Positions 50,343 through 60,085 of a stretch of 64,000 bases of DNA are shown here, piece after piece. The DNA lies in the NCBI RefSeq assembly GCF_018224955.1, contig NZ_JAGTUU010000002.1, positions 124,001 to 188,000 on the forward strand, written 5' to 3'. Each line of letters opens with the position of its first letter. Position 1 is the stretch's first letter. This DNA is from Thetidibacter halocola (GTDB lineage: Bacteria; Pseudomonadota; Alphaproteobacteria; Rhodobacterales; Rhodobacteraceae). The position numbers were made by a program, and so were the translations under genes. Below the pieces are notes generated by a model. It saw nothing but the letters and a program-made list of their open reading frames with translations. It searched no databases and was not told the origin of the DNA.

Positions 50343-51797
50343 ATGATCACAGTCATCAAGAACGGCACCGTCGTCACGGCGGACCTGAGCTGGAAGGCCG
50401 ATGTCCTGATCGACAAGGGCCGGATCGTCGAGATCGGTGATAGCCTGAAGGGTGACGAGCAACTGGATGCCACAGGCTGCTACGTCATGCCGGGCGGGAT
50501 CGACCCGCATACGCACCTGGAAATGCCCTTCATGGGCACCTATTCCTCTGACGATTTCGAATCCGGCACCCGCGCCGCGCTGTCGGGCGGGACGACGATG
50601 GTGGTGGACTTCGCGCTACCCTCGCCCGGGCAGGGGCTGCTGGATGCGTTGCAGATGTGGGACAACAAGTCCACCCGCGCGAATTGCGACTACTCCTTCC
50701 ACATGGCCGTGACCTGGTGGGGTGAGCAGGTTTTCAACGAGATGAAGACCGTGATCGAGGATCACGGCATCACCACCTTCAAGCATTTCATGGCCTACAA
50801 GGGCGCGCTGATGGTGAACGATGACGAGATGTATGCCTCGTTCAAGCGCCTCGGCGAACTCGGCGGCATCGCCATGGTCCATGCCGAGAACGGCGACGTG
50901 GTGGCCGAGATGTGCGCCAAGCTGCTGGCCGAAGGCAACACCGGGCCCGAGGCGCACGCCTATTCCCGCCCGCCGCAGGTCGAGGGCGAGGCGGCCAACC
51001 GCGCCATCATGATCGCCGACATGACGGGCGTGCCGCTCTATATCGTGCACGTGAGTTGCGAAGAGGCGCACGAGGCGATCCGCCGGGCGCGGGCGCAGGG
51101 CAAGCGGGTCTGGGGTGAGCCGCTGATCCAGCACCTGACGTTGGACGAGTCCGAGTATTTCAACAAGGACTGGGACCACGCCGCCCGCCGCGTCATGTCG
51201 CCCCCGTTCCGCAACAAGCAGCACCAGGATTCGCTCTGGGCCGGGCTGATGAGCGGGTCGCTGTCCGTCGTGGCGACGGACCATTGCGCCTTTACGACGG
51301 ACCAGAAGCGGTTCGGCATCGGCGATTTCACCAAGATCCCGAACGGGACCGGCGGCCTCGAGGACCGGATGCCGATGCTCTGGACGCACGGGGTGGAAAC
51401 CGGGCGGCTGACGCCCGAGGAATTCGTCGCCGTGACCTCGACCAACATCGCCAAGATCCTGAACTGCTATCCGCGCAAGGGGGCGATCCGGGTGGGCTCG
51501 GACGCCGATATCGTGGTCTGGGACCCGGCCAAGACCAAGACGATCACCGCCGCGACCCAGCAATCGGCCATCGACTACAACGTGTTCGAGGGCCACACGG
51601 TCAAGGGCCTGCCCCGGTTCACCCTGACGCGCGGCCATGTCGCTGTGCATGACGGCGAGATCCGCACGCAGGAAGGCCACGGCCAGTTCGTCAAGCGTGC
51701 TCCGGGGACGCCGACGAACAAGGCACTGTCGAAGTGGAAGGAAATCACCAACCCGCGCCCGGTGGAGCGGACGGGGATTCCGGCGACGGGGGTGTGA
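50343..51797 (+). CDS. hydA: Dihydropyrimidinase
   Basis: 484-residue cyclic amidohydrolase, second step of reductive pyrimidine breakdown (dihydrouracil to N-carbamoyl-beta-alanine). Zinc motif GGIDPHTHLEMPFMG, carbamylated Lys in HFMAYKGALMV, VHVSCEEAHEAIRRA, ATDHCAFTTDQKRFG and a D-hydantoinase-like end. ATG 50343 gives the family start (MITVIKNGTVVTAD); an upstream frame to 50301 lies inside the inserted gene. A hairpin follows. Confidence 0.96.
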   Translation: MITVIKNGTVVTADLSWKADVLIDKGRIVEIGDSLKGDEQLDATGCYVMPGGIDPHTHLEMPFMGTYSSDDFESGTRAALSGGTTMVVDFALPSPGQGLLDALQMWDNKSTRANCDYSFHMAVTWWGEQVFNEMKTVIEDHGITTFKHFMAYKGALMVNDDEMYASFKRLGELGGIAMVHAENGDVVAEMCAKLLAEGNTGPEAHAYSRPPQVEGEAANRAIMIADMTGVPLYIVHVSCEEAHEAIRRARAQGKRVWGEPLIQHLTLDESEYFNKDWDHAARRVMSPPFRNKQHQDSLWAGLMSGSLSVVATDHCAFTTDQKRFGIGDFTKIPNGTGGLEDRMPMLWTHGVETGRLTPEEFVAVTSTNIAKILNCYPRKGAIRVGSDADIVVWDPAKTKTITAATQQSAIDYNVFEGHTVKGLPRFTLTRGHVAVHDGEIRTQEGHGQFVKRAPGTPTNKALSKWKEITNPRPVERTGIPATGV

Positions 51798-51808
51798 TGG
51801 TCGCTAGG

Positions 51809-51831
51809 CGCCCCGGACTTGATCCGGGGCG
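51809..51831 (+). repeat. Hairpin/dispersed element after hydA
   Basis: CGCCCCGGA (51809-51817), loop CTTGA, TCCGGGGCG (51823-51831): a perfect 9-bp stem followed by TTACATT, only a weak U tract. CCCCGGA-CTTGA-TCCGGGG hairpins recur in many alphaproteobacterial genomes (from memory), so this may be a repeat doubling as a terminator. Confidence 0.5.
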
Positions 51832-51934
51832 TTACATTCGACAGCCAACAGCCGAGGCAAGGATGCCTGCCAAGACCAGAACCAGCAAAACTTGCGAGGC
51901 CCCGGGTCGAGTCCGGCGTGTTTGGCGCCGTGCG

Positions 51935-52348
51935 TCAGGCAGGCACCAACGCCTCCAACTCCGGCAACAGGACGACCGACTCCTGCTCATGCGGGTCGGT
52001 TCTTGCGATGACCGCCACCGCCGTCTCGTCCCCGTCGTTGAAGGGCAGGTGCGGGACGTCGGCGGGGATGTAGATCATGTCGCCGGCCTTGGTTTCCATC
52101 ACATTCTCCAGACGCTCGCCCCAGTACATCTTGGCGGACCCCGAGATCACATAGATCGCGGTTTCATGCGTCTCGTGCTTGTGCGCCTTGGCGCGGCCGC
52201 CCGGTGGGACGGTCAGCAGGTGCATGCAGACGCCGTGCGAGCCCACGGTTTCCTTCGCGATGCCCTCGAAATAGGAAAAGCCCTGCTTGCCCGTGTATGT
52301 CCCCTCGGGCCGCAGTTTCACGCAATCCGGTTTCTCTTTGGCCGCCAT
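51935..52348 (-). CDS. Cupin-domain protein
   Basis: 137-residue single cupin. Motif 1 GGRAKAHKHETHETAIYVISG (first 20 residues shown in part) holds the His/His/Glu metal ligands; motif 2 DMIYIPADVPHLPFND has the remaining His. It may bind a small metabolite or metal. It ends the pyrimidine locus on the opposite strand and is divergent from the ABC importer by 13 bases, suggesting a shared promoter region; role unknown. ATG at 52346-52348 follows AAGGGGATC. Confidence 0.83.
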   Translation of the reverse strand: MAAKEKPDCVKLRPEGTYTGKQGFSYFEGIAKETVGSHGVCMHLLTVPPGGRAKAHKHETHETAIYVISGSAKMYWGERLENVMETKAGDMIYIPADVPHLPFNDGDETAVAVIARTDPHEQESVVLLPELEALVPA

Positions 52349-52361
52349 GGTGATCCCCTTG

Positions 52362-53168
52362 ATGTCTGAACCTGCCCCCATCCTAGCAGAAAGCGCCGCC
52401 CCGGTCATTCGCGCGCAACATCTGGACCTGACATTCCAGGCGGCGGACGGGCCGGTACATGCGTTGAAGGATGTGAGCCTCGACATTCCCAAGGGGTCTT
52501 TCGTCAGCTTCATCGGACCGTCCGGTTGCGGCAAGACCACATTGCTGCGCTGCATCGCGGCGTTGGAGCATCCCACGGGCGGCAGCCTGAGTGTGAACGG
52601 GATGACCCCGAACGAGGCGCGGCGCAAGCGGGCCTATGGCTATGTCTTCCAGGCGGCGGGGCTCTATCCATGGCGGACTATCGGGCGCAACATTGCGCTG
52701 CCGCTGGAGATCATGGGCTATTCCAAGACCCAGCAGAAGGAACGCATCGCCAAGGTGCTGGACCTGGTCGAACTGTCGGGCTTCGAGAACAAGTTTCCGT
52801 GGCAGCTGTCCGGCGGGATGCAACAGCGGGCCAGCATCGCGCGGGCGCTGGCCTTTGACGCCGACCTGTTGCTGATGGACGAACCCTTTGGCGCGCTGGA
52901 CGAGATCGTGCGCGACCGGCTGAACGAGGAGTTGTTGGGGCTGTGGCGGCGGACGGAAAAGACCATCGCCTTTGTCACGCATTCGATCCCCGAGGCGGTG
53001 TATCTGTCGACCCATATCGTCGTCATGTCGCCCCGACCGGGTCGCATCACCGATGTGATCGAAAGCCCGCTGCCCTGGGAACGTCCGCTGGACATCCGCG
53101 ACACGCCGGAGTTCATCGAGATTGCCCATCGCGTCCGCGAGGGGCTGCGCGCGGGCTACCAGGAATGA
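52362..53168 (+). CDS. ABC transporter ATP-binding protein (nitrate/taurine/NMT1 class)
   Basis: 268 residues. Walker A GPSGCGKTTLLRC, Q-loop YVFQAAGLYPW, signature LSGGMQQRASIARAL, Walker B LLLMDEPFGALDE and the PEAVYLSTHIVVMSPRPGRI tail typical of SsuB/TauB-type ATPases. It energises the permeases at 53500-55292. ATG 52362 is used; 52347 (also ATG) would overlap the cupin start. Stop overlaps the next small gene (ATGA). Confidence 0.93.
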   Translation: MSEPAPILAESAAPVIRAQHLDLTFQAADGPVHALKDVSLDIPKGSFVSFIGPSGCGKTTLLRCIAALEHPTGGSLSVNGMTPNEARRKRAYGYVFQAAGLYPWRTIGRNIALPLEIMGYSKTQQKERIAKVLDLVELSGFENKFPWQLSGGMQQRASIARALAFDADLLLMDEPFGALDEIVRDRLNEELLGLWRRTEKTIAFVTHSIPEAVYLSTHIVVMSPRPGRITDVIESPLPWERPLDIRDTPEFIEIAHRVREGLRAGYQE

Positions 53169-53503
53169 GCGCGGGTTTCCTGACATGGTTGGGCGCGGCG
53201 ATGGCGGTCTTCCTCGCGGCGAGTGCCTCGATGCGCGCCTATGTGGACAATGATCGGCTCGGCTTGCTGGGACTTGCACTCATTTTGTATACGGCTGGCA
53301 ACCTGATGATGGTGAGGCTCATGCGCGAGGGCGGGATGGCGGTGGCGATCTCGATATCGGCGGTGCTGCAACTGCTTCTGGCGGTGCTGGTGGCCTTCCT
53401 GTTCTTCGGCGAACGGCCCGCACCATTGCAACTGGCGGGTATCGCGCTGGGCGTCGTCTCGGTCGCATTGATCTTGGCGGCGCCGGTGGGGTCTGGCCGA
53501 TGA
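53165..53503 (+). CDS. Small EamA/SMR-like four-helix membrane protein in the ABC operon
   Basis: 112 residues with four hydrophobic segments, ending in APLQLAGIALGVVSVALIL, like the small multidrug resistance or EamA half-repeat fold. It overlaps the ATPase gene (ATGA) before it and the first permease by 4 bases after it, so its place inside the operon is fixed. Such a gene is not part of a standard ABC importer. Whether it helps transport or acts separately is unknown. Confidence 0.78.
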   Translation: MSAGFLTWLGAAMAVFLAASASMRAYVDNDRLGLLGLALILYTAGNLMMVRLMREGGMAVAISISAVLQLLLAVLVAFLFFGERPAPLQLAGIALGVVSVALILAAPVGSGR

Positions 53504-54450
53504 CGCGGTTGATCCGGCCTGTCCTGGCGATGGTGCTGGCGCTGATGGCGCTGTGGTATGTCGCCGTGCTGCCGATGAACGTGAAGGAAACGCTGACCCA
53601 GGCGGAACGTGCCGGGGCGGTAATCGCACCGCCGTCGGCCGTCGAACGCCGGGACATGAGCAACTGGGCGCTTGTGCTGAACAATACCCATGCGCTGGGC
53701 GAAAGCTGGAACCTCGACCGACCGCGCCTGCCCGCGCCACATCAGGTGCTGACAGAGCTTTACGCCTCGACCATCGGCGAAGAGGTGACGGGCCGGCGCG
53801 GTATCGTGAAAACCGGGACGCTATCGAACCGTAGCCTGATCTATCACGGCCTCATCACGCTGAACGCGACCTTTGTCGGCTTTCTGATCGGCACCGGGTT
53901 GGGTGTGGTGCTGGCAGTGGGGATCGTGCATTCCCGCGTCATGGACATGAGCGTGATGCCCTGGGCAATCGTCAGCCAGACCATTCCCATCGTTGCGCTG
54001 GCGCCCATGATCATTGTCGTTCTGTATTCGATTGGTATACAAGGGCTGCTGCCCAAGGCGGTAATCTCAGCCTACCTCTCCTTCTTTCCAGTCGTCGTGG
54101 GCATGGTGAAGGGGCTGCGCGCGCCGGATTCGATGCAGCTGGACCTGATGCGCACCTACAGCGCCGAGCCCATGACGGTGCTGACTAAGCTGCGGCTGCC
54201 CTCGTCGGTGCCCTATCTCTTTGCCTCGCTCAAGATCGCCATCGCGGCGTCGCTGGTGGGCGCCATCGTCGGCGAACTACCCGTGCAGCAGGGCGGCCTT
54301 GGGGCGCGGATGCTGGCGGGCAGCTATTACGGCCAGACGGCGCAGATCTGGGCGGCGCTGCTGATGGCGGCGGGCCTCGCGGCGGTGCTGGTCTGGCTCA
54401 TCGGCGTTATCGAGCGGCGCACGCTGAGGCGGATGGGGATGATGGCATGA
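53500..54450 (+). CDS. ABC transporter permease (first), with long N-terminal external segment
   Basis: 316 residues. One N-terminal membrane helix, then about 75 external residues (MSNWALVLNNTHALGESWNL region) before a standard five-or-six-helix BPD permease from about residue 110, with the EAA loop MRTYSAEPMTVLTKLRLPSS. The external insert is unusual for this class. Coupled by 4-base overlaps on both sides. Confidence 0.9.
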   Translation: MTRLIRPVLAMVLALMALWYVAVLPMNVKETLTQAERAGAVIAPPSAVERRDMSNWALVLNNTHALGESWNLDRPRLPAPHQVLTELYASTIGEEVTGRRGIVKTGTLSNRSLIYHGLITLNATFVGFLIGTGLGVVLAVGIVHSRVMDMSVMPWAIVSQTIPIVALAPMIIVVLYSIGIQGLLPKAVISAYLSFFPVVVGMVKGLRAPDSMQLDLMRTYSAEPMTVLTKLRLPSSVPYLFASLKIAIAASLVGAIVGELPVQQGGLGARMLAGSYYGQTAQIWAALLMAAGLAAVLVWLIGVIERRTLRRMGMMA

Positions 54451-55292
54451 TCCAGATCGTTTTCGCCTTCGTGCTTTGGGCCGCGGGTTGGGCGCTGAAC
54501 GCGCGGCTGGCAAATGGGCCGGGCGCCGACACGCGGGCGGCGCGCCTGGCCGTTCCGCTGATCTTCGGCGCGACCCTGCTGGGCATGTGGGAACTGCTGG
54601 TGCGCGGGCTTGAGGTGCCGACAGTGATCCTGCCGCCGCCAAGCCAGATCGCAGGGACATTCGCCGAGAACACGGGCCTGCTGTGGCGAGACTTCGTGCA
54701 GACGATCCTCAAGGGCGCGGTTTCGGGCTATGTCATCGGCTGCGGTGCGGCGTTCCTGACCGCGCTGCTGGTGGACCGCTATGATTACCTGCGCCTGGGC
54801 TTGCTGCCGCTGGGCAATTTCATGGCCGCTCTGCCCATCGTCGGCACGGCGCCGATCCTGGTGATGTGGTTCGGTTTCGGCTGGCAGTCCAAGGCGGCGG
54901 TCGTCGTGCTGATGGTCTTCTTTCCTATGCTTGTGAATACCGTCGCGGGGTTGCAGGATACGACCACCATGCAACGCGATTTGATGCGCACATATGCGTC
55001 TTCGTGGGGTCAGACGCTGATGAAGCTGCGTCTGCCAGCAGCGCTGCCATTCATCTTTAACGGGCTAAAGATCACCTCGACCCTCGCCCTGATCGGGGCC
55101 ATCGTCGCCGAGTTCTTCGGCAGTCCGACGCTGGGCCTCGGCTTTCGCATCTCGACCAGCATCGGGCAGCTTGACCTGGGCATGGTCTGGTCCGCCATCG
55201 TCGTGGCGGCGCTTTCCGGCACGGCGTTCTACGGGCTGATCGCCCTGATCGAACGCCGGGTCACCTTCTGGCACCCGTCACAACGGGGCTGA
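54447..55292 (+). CDS. ABC transporter permease (second)
   Basis: 281 residues with about six or seven hydrophobic segments. EAA loop MRTYASSWGQTLMKLRLPAA, then LPFIFNGLKITSTLALIGAIVAEF (parts). ATG overlaps the preceding stop. Paired with the 53500 permease to form a heterodimeric channel. Confidence 0.92.
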   Translation: MIQIVFAFVLWAAGWALNARLANGPGADTRAARLAVPLIFGATLLGMWELLVRGLEVPTVILPPPSQIAGTFAENTGLLWRDFVQTILKGAVSGYVIGCGAAFLTALLVDRYDYLRLGLLPLGNFMAALPIVGTAPILVMWFGFGWQSKAAVVVLMVFFPMLVNTVAGLQDTTTMQRDLMRTYASSWGQTLMKLRLPAALPFIFNGLKITSTLALIGAIVAEFFGSPTLGLGFRISTSIGQLDLGMVWSAIVVAALSGTAFYGLIALIERRVTFWHPSQRG

Positions 55293-55327
55293 CGACTAAC
55301 CAACAAGACCAACACGGAGAAAGACAC

Positions 55328-56314
55328 ATGAACTTCAAGGGAATCGCAGCAGCGGCGGCCATGTCACTGGCGACGCCGGCCTTTGCGGCGGACGAGGTCA
55401 CGCTGCAACTGAAATGGGTCACGCAGGCCCAGTTTGCGGGCTATTACGTGGCGCTCGACCAGGGCTTCTACGAGGAAGAGGGCCTGACCGTGAACGTCCT
55501 GCCCGGCGGTCCGGACATCGCGCCGACGCAGGTGATCGCGGGCGGCGGCGCCGACGTGGTCGTGGAGTGGATGCCGGCCGCCCTGGCAGCGCGCGAAAAC
55601 GGCCTGCCGCTGGTCAACATCGCGCAGCCGTTCAAGTCGTCCGGCATGATGCTGACCTGCTGGAAGGATGCCGGGATCGAGACCCCCGCCGACCTGGACA
55701 ACCGGACGCTGGGCGTCTGGTTCTTCGGCAACGAATACCCCTTCCTGTCCTGGATGAGCAGCCTTGGCATCAAGACAGATGGCAAGATGGAAGGCAGCGT
55801 CGAGGTGCTCAAGCAAGGTTTCAACGTCGACCCGCTGCTTCAGCGCCAGGCTGATTGCATCAGCACTATGACCTACAACGAATACTGGCAGGTGATCGAC
55901 GCGGGCGTCGCCCCCGAGGAACTGGTGACGTTCAAGTACCAGGACCAGGGTGTCGCCACGATGGAGGATGGCCTGTACGTGATGGAGGACAAGCTGTCCG
56001 ACCCGGCCTTTGTCGATCGCATGACCCGCTTTGTCCGTGCCTCGATGAAGGGCTGGAAATGGGCCGAGGAGAATCCCGAGGACGCGGCGATGATCGTGCT
56101 CGACTATGACGAGACCGGCGCCCAGACCGAAGCGCACCAGATCCGCATGATGGGCGAGGTGGCCAAGCTGACCGCAGGTTCGAACGGCACGCTGGACCCG
56201 GCAGACTACGAGCGCACGGTGGCGACCCTGCTGGCGGGCGGATCCGATCCGGTCATCACCAAGGCGCCCGAAGGGGCATGGAGCCACGCCATCACCGACG
56301 CCGCGCTGAACTGA
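55328..56314 (+). CDS. ABC transporter substrate-binding protein, NMT1/THI5 type
   Basis: 328 residues. Signal peptide MNFKGIAAAAAMSLATPAFA, then VTLQLKWVTQAQFAGYYVAL and EEEGLTVNVLPGGPDIAPTQ, the ThiY/THI5-like pattern of binding proteins for pyrimidine-ring precursors. Given hydA and preTA next door, a pyrimidine base or hydroxymethylpyrimidine-like ligand is the best inference. Followed by a terminator. Confidence 0.92.
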   Translation: MNFKGIAAAAAMSLATPAFAADEVTLQLKWVTQAQFAGYYVALDQGFYEEEGLTVNVLPGGPDIAPTQVIAGGGADVVVEWMPAALAARENGLPLVNIAQPFKSSGMMLTCWKDAGIETPADLDNRTLGVWFFGNEYPFLSWMSSLGIKTDGKMEGSVEVLKQGFNVDPLLQRQADCISTMTYNEYWQVIDAGVAPEELVTFKYQDQGVATMEDGLYVMEDKLSDPAFVDRMTRFVRASMKGWKWAEENPEDAAMIVLDYDETGAQTEAHQIRMMGEVAKLTAGSNGTLDPADYERTVATLLAGGSDPVITKAPEGAWSHAITDAALN

Positions 56315-56326
56315 TCGCGACAACGG

Positions 56327-56350
56327 AAAGGGGGCCTGCGGGCCCCTTTT
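56327..56350 (+). terminator. Terminator of the ABC operon
   Basis: AAAG then GGGGCC (56331-56336), loop TGCG, GGCCCC (56341-56346), TTTT. The A/T flanks extend the stem. Confidence 0.85.
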
Positions 56351-56423
56351 CTCATGCCGGTTGACCGCGGCGCATCCGGTCTGGCAGACTCCGTATGCAG
56401 ATTGTGCGCACGGGGTGGCCGCC

Positions 56424-57101
56424 ATGACTCCCAGACAGCTTTGCCAGGCCGATCTTGTCCGGCGCATCCTGACTCTCGACCTGCCACCGGGTACAGAGAT
56501 GGACGAAACGCGCCTTGCCGCGCAATACGGCCTGTCCCGGACACCCCTGCGCGAGATCTTTCGGGACCTCGCGGGCGAGGGGTATGTCCTGCTCAGCCCC
56601 AACCGCGGCACGCGAGTCGCACCACTGGATTTCGCGGCGCTGCGGGTGTTTTTCCGCTCGGCCCCGCTGGTCCATGCGGCGGTGGCGCGGATGGCGGCGG
56701 AGTATCGGACCGAGGCGCAGGTCGAAGATCTCTGGTCGGCCCAGCGCGCCTGTATCGCCGCGACCGAGACTGATGCCATTGCGCTGGCCGATCACCGTTT
56801 TCACCACGTCATATGCGACATGGCGGCGAACCCTTACCTTGCGCCCAGCCATGGGCGGCTGATGATCGACCACGCGCGATTGACCGTGGGCACGGCACGG
56901 TCAAGCGCCAAGAAGGAAAAGAAGGCGCAGAAAAAGGCGATCCAGCACCACGAGGCGCTTATCGAGGCCATCGTCGCGCGCGATCCCGATAGCGCCGTGG
57001 CGGTGACGCTGGCCCATTGGGACCTGGAACGGGGCCGGTTTGACGGGATCATGGCAGGCGACCCGGCACCGGACCTGTCCGTCATGCAGGACGCTCCGTA
57101 A
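56424..57101 (+). CDS. GntR-family regulator
   Basis: 225 residues. GntR winged helix LVRRILTLDLPPGTEMDETRLAAQYGLSRTPLREIFRDL (parts) and a helical FCD-like effector domain with HRFHHVICDMAANPYL. It follows the importer operon and may sense a pyrimidine breakdown product. ATG 56424 (MTPRQLCQADLV) is the natural start; a reading to 56361 is not conserved-looking. An odd Lys-rich helix (KKEKKAQKKAIQHHE) sits in the C-terminal half. Confidence 0.88.
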   Translation: MTPRQLCQADLVRRILTLDLPPGTEMDETRLAAQYGLSRTPLREIFRDLAGEGYVLLSPNRGTRVAPLDFAALRVFFRSAPLVHAAVARMAAEYRTEAQVEDLWSAQRACIAATETDAIALADHRFHHVICDMAANPYLAPSHGRLMIDHARLTVGTARSSAKKEKKAQKKAIQHHEALIEAIVARDPDSAVAVTLAHWDLERGRFDGIMAGDPAPDLSVMQDAP

Positions 57102-57104
57102 GCC

Positions 57105-57509
57105 TCAGTCGTTGCCGCCGTACGCGGTCCGGGCAAGATCGCTGAGGATCGGGCAATCCGGACGGTGATCGCCTTGACACGCGTGGATCAGGTCGGACAG
57201 CGTCTCGCGCATGGCGTGCAACTGGGCGATCTTTTCCTCGATCCGATCCAGGTGGTCCTGCGCCACCCGCTTTACGTCCGCGCTGGCACGCCCGACATCG
57301 TCATACAGCGCCAGCAGCGTGCGGCAATCCTCGATGGTAAAGCCAAGCGTGCGTGCCCGCGCGACGAAGGTCAGGCGGTGCAGGTCGGTCTCGGTGAAGT
57401 TGCGATAGCCATTGGGGTCGCGTGCAGGCGTGACCAGCCCGATATCCTCGTAGTATCGGATCGTCTTTGCCGGAAGATCCGCTCGTTCCGCCACGTCTCC
57501 GATGTTCAT
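57105..57509 (-). CDS. cueR: Cu(I)-responsive MerR-family activator CueR
   Basis: 134 residues. [25 protein letters not shown] is the MerR helix-turn-helix, and the C-terminal [13 protein letters not shown] contains the two Cys that bind Cu(I) in CueR. It overlaps the copA stop by 4 bases (ATGA), so copper induction of copA also raises its own regulator. Confidence 0.93.
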   Translation of the reverse strand: MNIGDVAERADLPAKTIRYYEDIGLVTPARDPNGYRNFTETDLHRLTFVARARTLGFTIEDCRTLLALYDDVGRASADVKRVAQDHLDRIEEKIAQLHAMRETLSDLIHACQGDHRPDCPILSDLARTAYGGND

Positions 57510-59974
57510 GCCTGTGCCTCCTTCAGCCTGGCATCCTGCGGTTGTGGCCCGGGGGCCTGCGTCTGCCCGATCCGCCGCAGCCGCAGCGCGTTCGACAGGA
57601 CAAAGACCGACGACAGTGCCATGGCACCTGCGGCCAGCATCGGTGACAGCAGAACGCCCGCCACCGGGTAAAGCACGCCCGCCGCCACCGGGATCAGGGC
57701 GGTGTTGTAGGCAAACGCCCAGAACAGGTTCTGCCGGATGTTGCGCATCGTGGCGTGGCTGACGGTCAGCGCGTCCGCCACCGCCTCGATCCGGCCCGAG
57801 GCCAGGACCACGTCGGCGCTTTCGATGGCGACATCGGTGCCGCTGCCCACGGCGATGCCGACCTCGGCCTCGGCCAGTGCGGGCGCGTCGTTGATGCCGT
57901 CACCGACAAAGGCCACCGCGCCGAACCGGTCGCGCAGGTCGCGCACCGTGTCGAGCTTGCCGCCCGGAAGGACACCGGCGATTACCTCCGAGATGCCAAG
58001 CTCGGCGGCGATGGCCTGGGCCGTCGCCTGCGTGTCACCGGTGATCATCGCCACAGTCAGTCCGCGCGCCTTCAGCCCCTTGACCAGACCTGCGGCGCCG
58101 GGACGCAGCGTGTCGGCCACGGCAAGCGCGCCGGCCAGTTTGCCATCGACGGCGACGACCACCGCTGTCTGCCCGCGCGTGGCGATGCCGTCCAGCGCGC
58201 CGCGCAGTTGGTCGGTTGCGATGCCCTCTTCCTCCAGCAGGCGGGCGCTGCCGATCAGCAGTGTGCGCCCCTCGACCGTGGCGCGCAGTCCCTTGCCGGG
58301 CACCGCCTCGACCGCGTCGGGTCGGGTCACGCTCTCGGCGGCGCGTTCCAGCGCGCGGGCGATCGGGTGTTCCGAGCCCGACTCGGCGCTGGCGGCCAGG
58401 CGCAGCACCTCGGTCGCGTCAAAGCCCGCGGCGGGGAATTGCGCCACCAGTTCGGGGCGACCCTCGGTCAGGGTGCCGGTCTTGTCGAAGGCCACGACGC
58501 GCACGCCCTCCAGCCGTTGCAGCGCGTCGCCCTTGCGGAACAGCACGCCCATCTCGGCGGCGCGGCCGGTGCCGACCATGATCGAGGTCGGCGTGGCAAG
58601 GCCCATGGCGCAGGGGCAGGCGATGATAAGGACAGATACCCCTGCGACCAGCGCAAAGGACAGGCCAGGGCCGAACAGCAGCCATGCGGCGATGGTCAGT
58701 GCCGCGGCGCCGATCACGGCGGGCACGAACCAGCGCACCACCCGGTCGACCAGCGACTGGATCGGCAGCTTGGCGCCCTGCGCCTGTTCCACCATCTCGA
58801 TGATCCGGGCCAGCATCGTGTCTGCGCCCACGGCGGTCGCGCGGAACCGCATCGCGCCCTGTCCATTGACCGATCCGCCGACCAGAACCGCGCCCTGCGC
58901 CTTGTCCACCGGGATCGGTTCGCCTGTCAGCATGGATTCGTCGACATAGGAGCGCCCCTCGAGCACCATGCCATCCACCGGAATCCGTTCGCCGGGGCGC
59001 AGGTGCAGGACCTCGCCGACCTGCACGGTATCGATCGCGGCCTCGGTCACCACGCCGTCGCGTTCCACGCGGGCGGTGGCGGGGCGCAGCCCGGCCAGAC
59101 GCCGGATCGCCGCGCCGGTGCGCGACTTGGCCCGCGCCTCGAGGAAGCGGCCCAGCAGGATCAGCGTCACGATCACGGCGGCGGATTCGAAATAGACCGC
59201 CGTCGCGCCGTCGGGCAGCAGCGCGGGCGCGAACAGCGCCACGGCGGAATAGGCCCAGGCGGCCAGAGTTCCCAGCGCTACGAGCGAATTCATGTCAGGC
59301 GCGCCCTTGGCCAGAAGCGGCAGGCCGATGCGGAAAAAGCGCCGCCCCGGGATCGCGAGGACCGCCGTCACCAGCACGAATTGCAACAGCCACGAGGTGC
59401 CCTGCCCGATGGTCATCGCAACCCAGTGGTGAAAGGCCGGCACCAGGTGGCCGCCCATTTCCAGCACGAAGACCGGCAGGGTCAGCGCGGCGGCCAGGAT
59501 CAGGTCGCGCCGCAGCTTTTCGGTTTCGGCGCTCTTGCGCGCCTCGGCCTCGGCGCTGTCGTCGGAAACCGGCTGTGCGTCATAGCCGATGCCGCGCACC
59601 ACTTGCGCCAGCGCCTGCGGCGTGGCCGATCCGCGCAGCAACGTGACCTCGCCCCGTTCCGTCGCAAGGTTCACATGGGCAGTCAGGACGCCGGGAACCG
59701 AGGTCAGCGCCCGTTCGACCCGCCCCGCGCAAGAGGCGCAGGTCATCCCGCCGATGGACAGCGACACGCGCCCCTCTGCTGCTGGATAGCCCGCGTCCTT
59801 GAGTGCGGCGCGCAGACTGTCGGGCGTGCCGCCCTCGACCTGCGCGGTCCTGGTGGCAAAGTTGACGGTGGCCGACTGCACGCCTTCGGCTGCCTGAAGC
59901 GCGCGTTCGGCGCGTCCGGCGCAGCCGCCACAGTTCAGCCCCGTTACCTCGAATCGAATCGCGTTATCGGCCAT
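57506..59974 (-). CDS. copA: Cu(I)-exporting P1B-type ATPase CopA
   Basis: 822 residues. Two N-terminal heavy-metal-binding domains with GLNCGGC (residues 12-18) and GMTCASC (76-82), eight predicted membrane helices, the ion-path CPC in [10 protein letters not shown] at about 449-458, the phosphorylation site DKTGT at about 495, and [14 protein letters not shown]. It exports Cu(I) to the periplasm. A MerR-type promoter lies 40-70 bases before the ATG. Confidence 0.96.
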   Translation of the reverse strand: MADNAIRFEVTGLNCGGCAGRAERALQAAEGVQSATVNFATRTAQVEGGTPDSLRAALKDAGYPAAEGRVSLSIGGMTCASCAGRVERALTSVPGVLTAHVNLATERGEVTLLRGSATPQALAQVVRGIGYDAQPVSDDSAEAEARKSAETEKLRRDLILAAALTLPVFVLEMGGHLVPAFHHWVAMTIGQGTSWLLQFVLVTAVLAIPGRRFFRIGLPLLAKGAPDMNSLVALGTLAAWAYSAVALFAPALLPDGATAVYFESAAVIVTLILLGRFLEARAKSRTGAAIRRLAGLRPATARVERDGVVTEAAIDTVQVGEVLHLRPGERIPVDGMVLEGRSYVDESMLTGEPIPVDKAQGAVLVGGSVNGQGAMRFRATAVGADTMLARIIEMVEQAQGAKLPIQSLVDRVVRWFVPAVIGAAALTIAAWLLFGPGLSFALVAGVSVLIIACPCAMGLATPTSIMVGTGRAAEMGVLFRKGDALQRLEGVRVVAFDKTGTLTEGRPELVAQFPAAGFDATEVLRLAASAESGSEHPIARALERAAESVTRPDAVEAVPGKGLRATVEGRTLLIGSARLLEEEGIATDQLRGALDGIATRGQTAVVVAVDGKLAGALAVADTLRPGAAGLVKGLKARGLTVAMITGDTQATAQAIAAELGISEVIAGVLPGGKLDTVRDLRDRFGAVAFVGDGINDAPALAEAEVGIAVGSGTDVAIESADVVLASGRIEAVADALTVSHATMRNIRQNLFWAFAYNTALIPVAAGVLYPVAGVLLSPMLAAGAMALSSVFVLSNALRLRRIGQTQAPGPQPQDARLKEAQA

Positions 59975-60013
59975 GACGGCCTCCCTGCGTTGCCCGGATC
60001 AGTCTCGGACATA

Positions 60014-60044
60014 CACATAGTCCCTCCAGTCACTGGAAGGTCAA
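60014..60044 (-). promoter_or_regulatory. CueR-controlled copA promoter (19-base spacer)
   Basis: On the minus strand: TTGACC (60044 to 60039), a 19-base spacer, TATGTG (60019 to 60014). The spacer holds a near-perfect dyad (CCTTCCAG / CTGGAGGG). A long spacer over a dyad is the hallmark of promoters untwisted by MerR/CueR proteins. Confidence 0.8.
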
Positions 60045-60085
60045 GGGTGGTGGCATCGTTGCAATGCGCCTTCCGCAGGGTCGTT

